DNA of 8,915 nt. Source: JAZLIT01 sp045617525. Lineage in GTDB: Bacteria; Bacillota; Bacilli; Bacillales_A; Planococcaceae. The position numbers and the translations under genes are program-made. The notes under the pieces were generated by a model. The model made no database searches. It was not told the origin of the DNA and saw nothing but the letters and a program-made list of their open reading frames with translations. Below, piece by piece: positions 6,564-8,915 of the stretch (the stretch's first letter is position 1; each line of letters opens with the position of its first letter). The DNA lies in contig JAZLIT010000178.1 of the NCBI GenBank assembly GCA_045617525.1, positions 1 through 8,915 of the forward strand, given 5' to 3'.

Positions 6564-6669
6564 TAACTTCTTTCAATCGGTGTGTAGCACTCTATGAAAA
6601 TAGTTACCCCCTTGCGCTTAATTCACCACCTATTAATGTGAGAGACTTCTATCGAAAGAAGTTAAAAAT
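6564..6669. repeat. Dispersed repeat, copy B, bounded by inverted repeats
   Basis: TAACTTCTTTC (6564-6574) and its exact complement GAAAGAAGTTA (6654-6664) bound a 79-bp interior. The segment 6626-6669 aligns without gaps to 7213-7256 (32 of 44 identical, starting CCACCTAT and ending GAAAGAAGTTAAA). Its own end can fold as ACTTCT/AGAAGT. This resembles the end of an insertion sequence or a small non-autonomous element; no transposase is present, so the type is unknown. Confidence 0.5.
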
Positions 6670-7073
6670 AATTAAAACATCCATTATGCCTAGACAAAAA
6701 AAATATATAGGTAATTAAACCTTGTATAATTAAATCGAAAATATGATTAATTAATACCAGACTCAATATATTATACACAAATATTTAATATTTTCTATAT
6801 TTTTTAATTGATACTAAAAATCACATTGTTAAATCTATAAAAAAACTCGTATTATATATATTAAAGTAGGTTACATATTATCTATTTATCGTTTAAAACC
6901 AGATTAATAAATAAAAACCTAATTATATGCAGAGATAAAAAGAATCATAAAAATACCATAAATTGGTGATTGTTTATAATTTTATGTTTTTTTCAATTTA
7001 CTTAAATTATTTTCAATATAATTAAAATAGATAAGTTGGTTGCAGGCTTACCATAATCGAATTAAAACCAAAT

Positions 7074-7260
7074 CGTGGTTGTAAAAAATAGCCCTGCTAT
7101 CTGAAAATTTCAAGATAACAGGGCTATTCGTGGTGTGTACCGAAAAATTTTGCTTATATTTATCGTACAGGCTTACCCTGTTTGGACGCCCACTGAAAGT
7201 AGTGAATACTTGCCACCTATAGGAGGAAGAGTCTTCTGCAGAAAGAAGTTAAATTTTAAG
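7074..7260 (-). repeat. Dispersed repeat, copy C
   Basis: Second copy, in the same orientation, of the MCP-terminator repeat at 3414-3530, with extra sequence at about 7149-7166 and 7207-7240. It ends with the same GAAAGAAGTTAAATTTTAA (7241-7259). It could be the 3' end of a decayed second MCP gene (a fragment in the same orientation lies at 7914-8010) or a copy of an independent repetitive element. Together with copy A it flanks the ATP-grasp/MCP block as direct repeats. Confidence 0.65.
7083..7128 (-). terminator. Duplicate of the MCP terminator
   Basis: AATAGCCCTG (7087-7096) pairs with CAGGGCTATT (7119-7128). The inner helix is kept by a paired change relative to the copy at 3424-3467: a left T became G and the right arm gained a C. 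A U-run follows on the minus strand (7088-7083). No intact minus-strand gene now precedes it within the window before the relic at 7914. Confidence 0.7.
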
Positions 7261-7410
7261 TCTATACTGATGATTTTTGATATCTATTCATAAACTTACT
7301 AAGAAATGTGTCCTACTACAAACGATATCGGAATAGTACATAACGGTCAGAAATGAGGTGATATTACGTTAGAAAAACTTAGAAAAATTGATTGGAAAAC
7401 AGCTGTCTTT

Positions 7411-7785
7411 ATGGGGATTATTTTTTACTCTTTGACTATTTCAATCCATCTTCTAATTATAATCGGAATTATTCCATTCACATGGGTTAATGGTGGACGG
7501 TCTGAATCCTTCGCTACTCAGTTACCAATATATATAATCAATACTGTTATTTCCATTATTGGAGGCGTTTTCACGCTGTTTGTCAGCAGAAATATACTAA
7601 ATAAATACCAAAGAGGAATAACCAATATATGTTGGTTTTTTGTTGTACTTTGGTCAGTTGGGTTTATACAACAATTGTTTGGCACACCTTTTGAAAAAAT
7701 GGTTTGTTCGTTTATATTGCTCCTTGGAGTCATCTCGAACTTGCGTATGGAAATTGAAAAACAAAAACGAGTAACGTTAAATTAA
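7411..7785 (+). CDS. Hypothetical four-helix membrane protein, start uncertain
   Basis: A 124-aa hydrophobic protein, counted from the ATG at 7411. Predicted membrane segments are at 3-25, 38-60, 70-90 and 96-111, with a short polar loop VNGGRSESF (26-34) after the first helix and a basic C-terminal tail. I do not recognise the family. The frame is open back to 7357, and a good ribosome binding site GAGGTG (7355-7360) stands 5 nt before an in-frame ACG (7366), where ATG would be expected. That would add 15 residues, starting (M)LEKLRKIDWKTAVF. The ATG at 7411 has no ribosome binding site. Either ACG is used weakly or the gene has lost its start and is decaying. It is followed by its own terminator and sits between pieces of a decayed MCP gene, as if inserted there. 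Confidence 0.55.
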   Translation: MGIIFYSLTISIHLLIIIGIIPFTWVNGGRSESFATQLPIYIINTVISIIGGVFTLFVSRNILNKYQRGITNICWFFVVLWSVGFIQQLFGTPFEKMVCSFILLLGVISNLRMEIEKQKRVTLN

Positions 7786-7850
7786 CAAGTTATTGGAAAA
7801 ATGCACTTAAAGGAAAGGGTGCTTTAGTAAAAAACGGACATCAAAATACA

Positions 7851-7884
7851 ACGAGTTTGGAGATACATTTCCCAGCTCGTTTTT
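7851..7884 (+). terminator. Intrinsic terminator of the membrane-protein gene
   Basis: ACGAG (7851-7855) pairs with CTCGT (7876-7880), and inner pairs extend the stem with one mismatch (TT/AG wobble, then GG/CC). A plus-strand run of five U residues follows (7880-7884). It lies 66 nt after the stop codon. Confidence 0.65.
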
Positions 7885-7913
7885 ATGTGCATTTTAAATC
7901 AACCTTTCCCTTT

Positions 7914-8010
7914 AAATTCTTCTATTGACTGAACAGTTTTATTTGTCGTTTCAAGCATTCGTTGCTTACCACCGCTACCTCTTGAATCGTTACTGTAAAA
8001 ATATTTGTGG
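7914..8010 (-). pseudogene. Fragment of a second chemotaxis receptor gene
   Basis: The minus strand is closely similar to the region of the intact MCP gene that codes for about residues 489-515. Translation gives TVTIQEVAV, then after a one-base deletion GKQRMLETTNKTVQSIEE, against TVTIQEIAVGSHQMLETTNKTVHSLEE in the intact protein. Nothing else of the receptor is recognisable to either side, apart from the possible 3' end in repeat copy C (7241-7260). It is a dead paralogue in the same orientation as the intact gene. The differences from the intact gene suggest an old paralogue rather than a recent copy. Confidence 0.75.
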
Positions 8011-8061
8011 AATTTATTTCTATTTTAACAGCATTTTTTTTAGGGGATTTAGAATGGGTTA

Positions 8062-8444
8062 ATGACTAGCTATAAAGAATATGAAAACAGTCCTCGTGAC
8101 CCTGAACATTATTTATGGGATTTTCGATTCGGCGGAGAGCCAATCTTCGTGTTTGGAAATGCTCCAGCATATAAGAAGCGCAAGACACGTCATCTAGGAA
8201 ATGAAATGGTCCTTGGATTCCAGCCTCGCAAGATATTTGAAGGGTTAGAAGTAACTGAAAAAGGAGGTATTATGTCACGCGAAAAAGTCGTAATCGTGTA
8301 GAAGCTTGGGATCAGCTGTCTAAGCATCCAAATATCGGCTACTTTGGTGACCCAACGCATAATGAATGGAAGCAATTCTTTATCGGTGATGATATTGTTC
8401 CAATTCAAGGCAAATGCCCATTCCACCATAAATCACAAGCATGA
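8062..8444 (+). pseudogene. YqcI/YcgG (GntA-like) family, N-truncated and frameshifted
   Basis: The plus strand codes for the C-terminal half of a YqcI/YcgG (PF08892) protein. Frame 1 (8062-8301) gives YKEYENSPRDPEHYLWDF, then RFGGEPIFVFGNAPAYKKR and MSREKV, and stops. One base is missing near 8287-8291; frame 2 (8289-8444) continues as RNRVEAWDQLSKHPNIGYF and ends GKCPFHHKSQA. Full-length members are about 230-260 aa, so roughly half is missing at the N-terminus. The ATG at 8062 is fortuitous (no ribosome binding site). The family includes the haem-dependent N-hydroxylase GntA of guanitoxin biosynthesis; Bacillus members are uncharacterised. The left junction (about 8015-8062) abuts the MCP fragment. 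No function is expected. Confidence 0.8.
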
Positions 8445-8473
8445 ACTCTAATTCTATGCTTTCACTGGGTGTT

Positions 8474-8618
8474 TTTGTGCGTTCACGATTCATGTTTGTG
8501 CGTTCGGAACTTGAGTTTGTGCGTTCACCGGTACTGTTTGTGCGTTCGGAACCAAAGTTTGTGCGTTCACCGGTACTGTTTGTGCGTTCACGCTATTTTT
8601 GTGCTTTTAGAACGCTAG
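8474..8618. repeat. 21-bp tandem repeat array (TTTGTGCGTTC)
   Basis: Six units start at 8474, 8495, 8516, 8537, 8558 and 8579, exactly 21 bp apart. Each has an invariant 11-bp core TTTGTGCGTTC and a 10-bp variable part. A seventh, degenerate unit begins at 8598. Variable parts alternate between an AC-type (units 1, 3, 5, 6; units 3 and 5 identical, ACCGGTACTG) and a GG-type (units 2, 4) that forms the palindrome GTTCGGAAC. The period is two DNA helical turns and also seven codons, so one frame reads FVRS plus three residues and the opposite strand reads ERTN plus three. I regard it as a DNA minisatellite rather than a coding region. Confidence 0.9.
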
Positions 8619-8709
8619 CTGTTCCTACAACAAATTCTTGATAAATCATATTAGACACCGCTTGGATATACTGTGGTTGTCTATTCAGAAGATTGATTTC
8701 CAAAATCAT
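8593..8709 (-). pseudogene. N-terminal fragment of a GNAT acetyltransferase
   Basis: The minus strand reads MILEINLLNRQPQYIQAV, then SNMIYQEFVVGTASVLKAQK, and stops (38 codons). The LL..Q..YI..V..MIY.EFV pattern is the usual first 30 residues of a family of Bacillus GNAT N-acetyltransferases, which continue for another 110-130 residues including the acetyl-CoA loop. Here the frame runs into the 21-bp repeat array and ends at a TAG (8593-8595) inside it. The ATG shares one base with the HIT gene stop (TGATG), indicating translational coupling in a former operon. AAGGGG lies just upstream. The family call is from a short segment. Confidence 0.6.
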
Positions 8710-8915
8710 CACCCCTTCAAAAGCTCAAGAAATTTTCTCTGTGTTACCTGTAAATTAGTCGTACCTATAACTGCAACTTCTATATCGTCCGAATAAAATG
8801 CCGCGAAATTTTGGCCTTCATATCTGGGTACAATATGGATATGAAAATGCTTTAAATCATCAAAAGACCCACCATTTTGACACATTGTTATTCCGTCTGG
8901 CTTAAATAATTTCTT
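8709..8915 (-). CDS. HIT family protein, C-terminal part (runs off the right edge)
   Basis: The last 68 codons of a histidine-triad hydrolase/transferase. The signature HFHIHIV is at visible residues 23-29 (His23, His25, His27), preceded by the GITMCQNGG block typical of the family (the second histidine-triad strand region) and followed by PRYEGQNF. HIT proteins hydrolyse nucleotide-phosphate bonds through a histidine-AMP intermediate; the physiological substrate is unknown. The frame is open to the window edge and roughly half the protein (about 65-75 residues) lies outside. The downstream GNAT fragment overlaps it by one base, so the two formed an operon. Confidence 0.85.
   Translation of the reverse strand, partial: KKLFKPDGITMCQNGGSFDDLKHFHIHIVPRYEGQNFAAFYSDDIEVAVIGTTNLQVTQRKFLELLKG

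Larger units (their letters stand above)
6451..7362. other. Long non-coding region upstream of the ATP-grasp gene
   Basis: About 900 bp without a recognisable gene. 6481-6680 is of more balanced composition and structured: a hairpin CGAATC/GATTCG (6489-6494 / 6504-6509) with tandem CCAGATT, and an 11-bp inverted repeat (6564-6574 / 6654-6664). 6680-7050 is extremely AT-rich and featureless, with no open frame. 7074-7260 is copy C of the dispersed repeat with a strong minus-strand terminator. The remainder up to 7354 is unique and ends at the ribosome binding site of the next gene. The ATP-grasp RBS (AGGAG) is at about 6459-6463. Confidence 0.6.

Noticed and set aside
6481..6680. Hammerhead ribozyme, omega RNA or known riboswitch upstream of the ATP-grasp gene
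   Set aside because: The region is structured, but I could not find the hammerhead core, a TnpB/IscB gene, or any riboswitch consensus. Repeat similarity to 7213-7256 favours a repetitive element.
7518..7733. Minus-strand frame opposite the four-helix membrane protein
   Set aside because: No ribosome binding site and no recognisable product; the plus strand has the typical hydrophobic helix pattern, RBS and terminator.
8190..8429. Minus-strand frame across the GntA-like remnant
   Set aside because: It spans the frameshift only because it is antisense to it; the plus strand carries the family motifs in both frames.
8474..8618. CRISPR array
   Set aside because: The repeats are too short (11-bp core), the spacers are 10 bp and recur, and no cas gene is visible.
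8441..8641. 66-codon plus-strand frame made of FVRS repeats
   Set aside because: It is a by-product of a 21-bp period that keeps all frames open. It overlaps the GNAT fragment, has no ribosome binding site, and variation between units looks DNA-driven.

Overview
The window looks like a chromosomal segment of a low-GC Gram-positive bacterium, most likely Bacillaceae/Caryophanaceae of the Lysinibacillus/Solibacillus type. This rests on AT-rich DNA, strong AGGAGG-type ribosome binding sites, U-tract hairpin terminators and the gene families present (QueT, DUF2829, YqcI/YcgG, a Bacillus-type chemoreceptor). The genus is inference; no rRNA or marker gene is present.

Left part (1-3143) is ordinary housekeeping and accessory metabolism. 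On the minus strand lie queT (queuosine-precursor transporter), an SDR oxidoreductase and a small DUF2829 (Tad2-like) protein; on the plus strand lies a zinc alcohol dehydrogenase without the structural-zinc lobe. The queT leader carries an H-type pseudoknot arrangement and a perfect 7-nt anti-Shine-Dalgarno that matches no riboswitch consensus I know by eye. A factor-independent terminator is wedged between the DUF2829 stop codon and the SDR ribosome binding site.

Middle part (3144-6450, minus strand) holds a 389-aa ATP-grasp ligase followed by a full-length methyl-accepting chemotaxis protein (MCP) with a strong hairpin terminator. The two may be co-transcribed (76-bp gap, no terminator between them).

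Right part (6451-8708) is a graveyard. It has a very AT-rich non-coding stretch, a second copy of the MCP terminator repeat, a four-helix membrane protein whose natural start codon seems to have mutated to ACG, a frameshifted MCP fragment, the C-terminal half of a YqcI/YcgG (GntA-like) gene with a one-base frameshift, a 21-bp tandem repeat array, and the first 38 codons of a GNAT acetyltransferase that run into that array. A partial HIT-family gene enters from the right edge. Together these suggest repeated duplication, recombination and decay around direct repeats that flank the ATP-grasp/MCP block. No complete mobile element, CRISPR array, tRNA or rRNA gene was seen.
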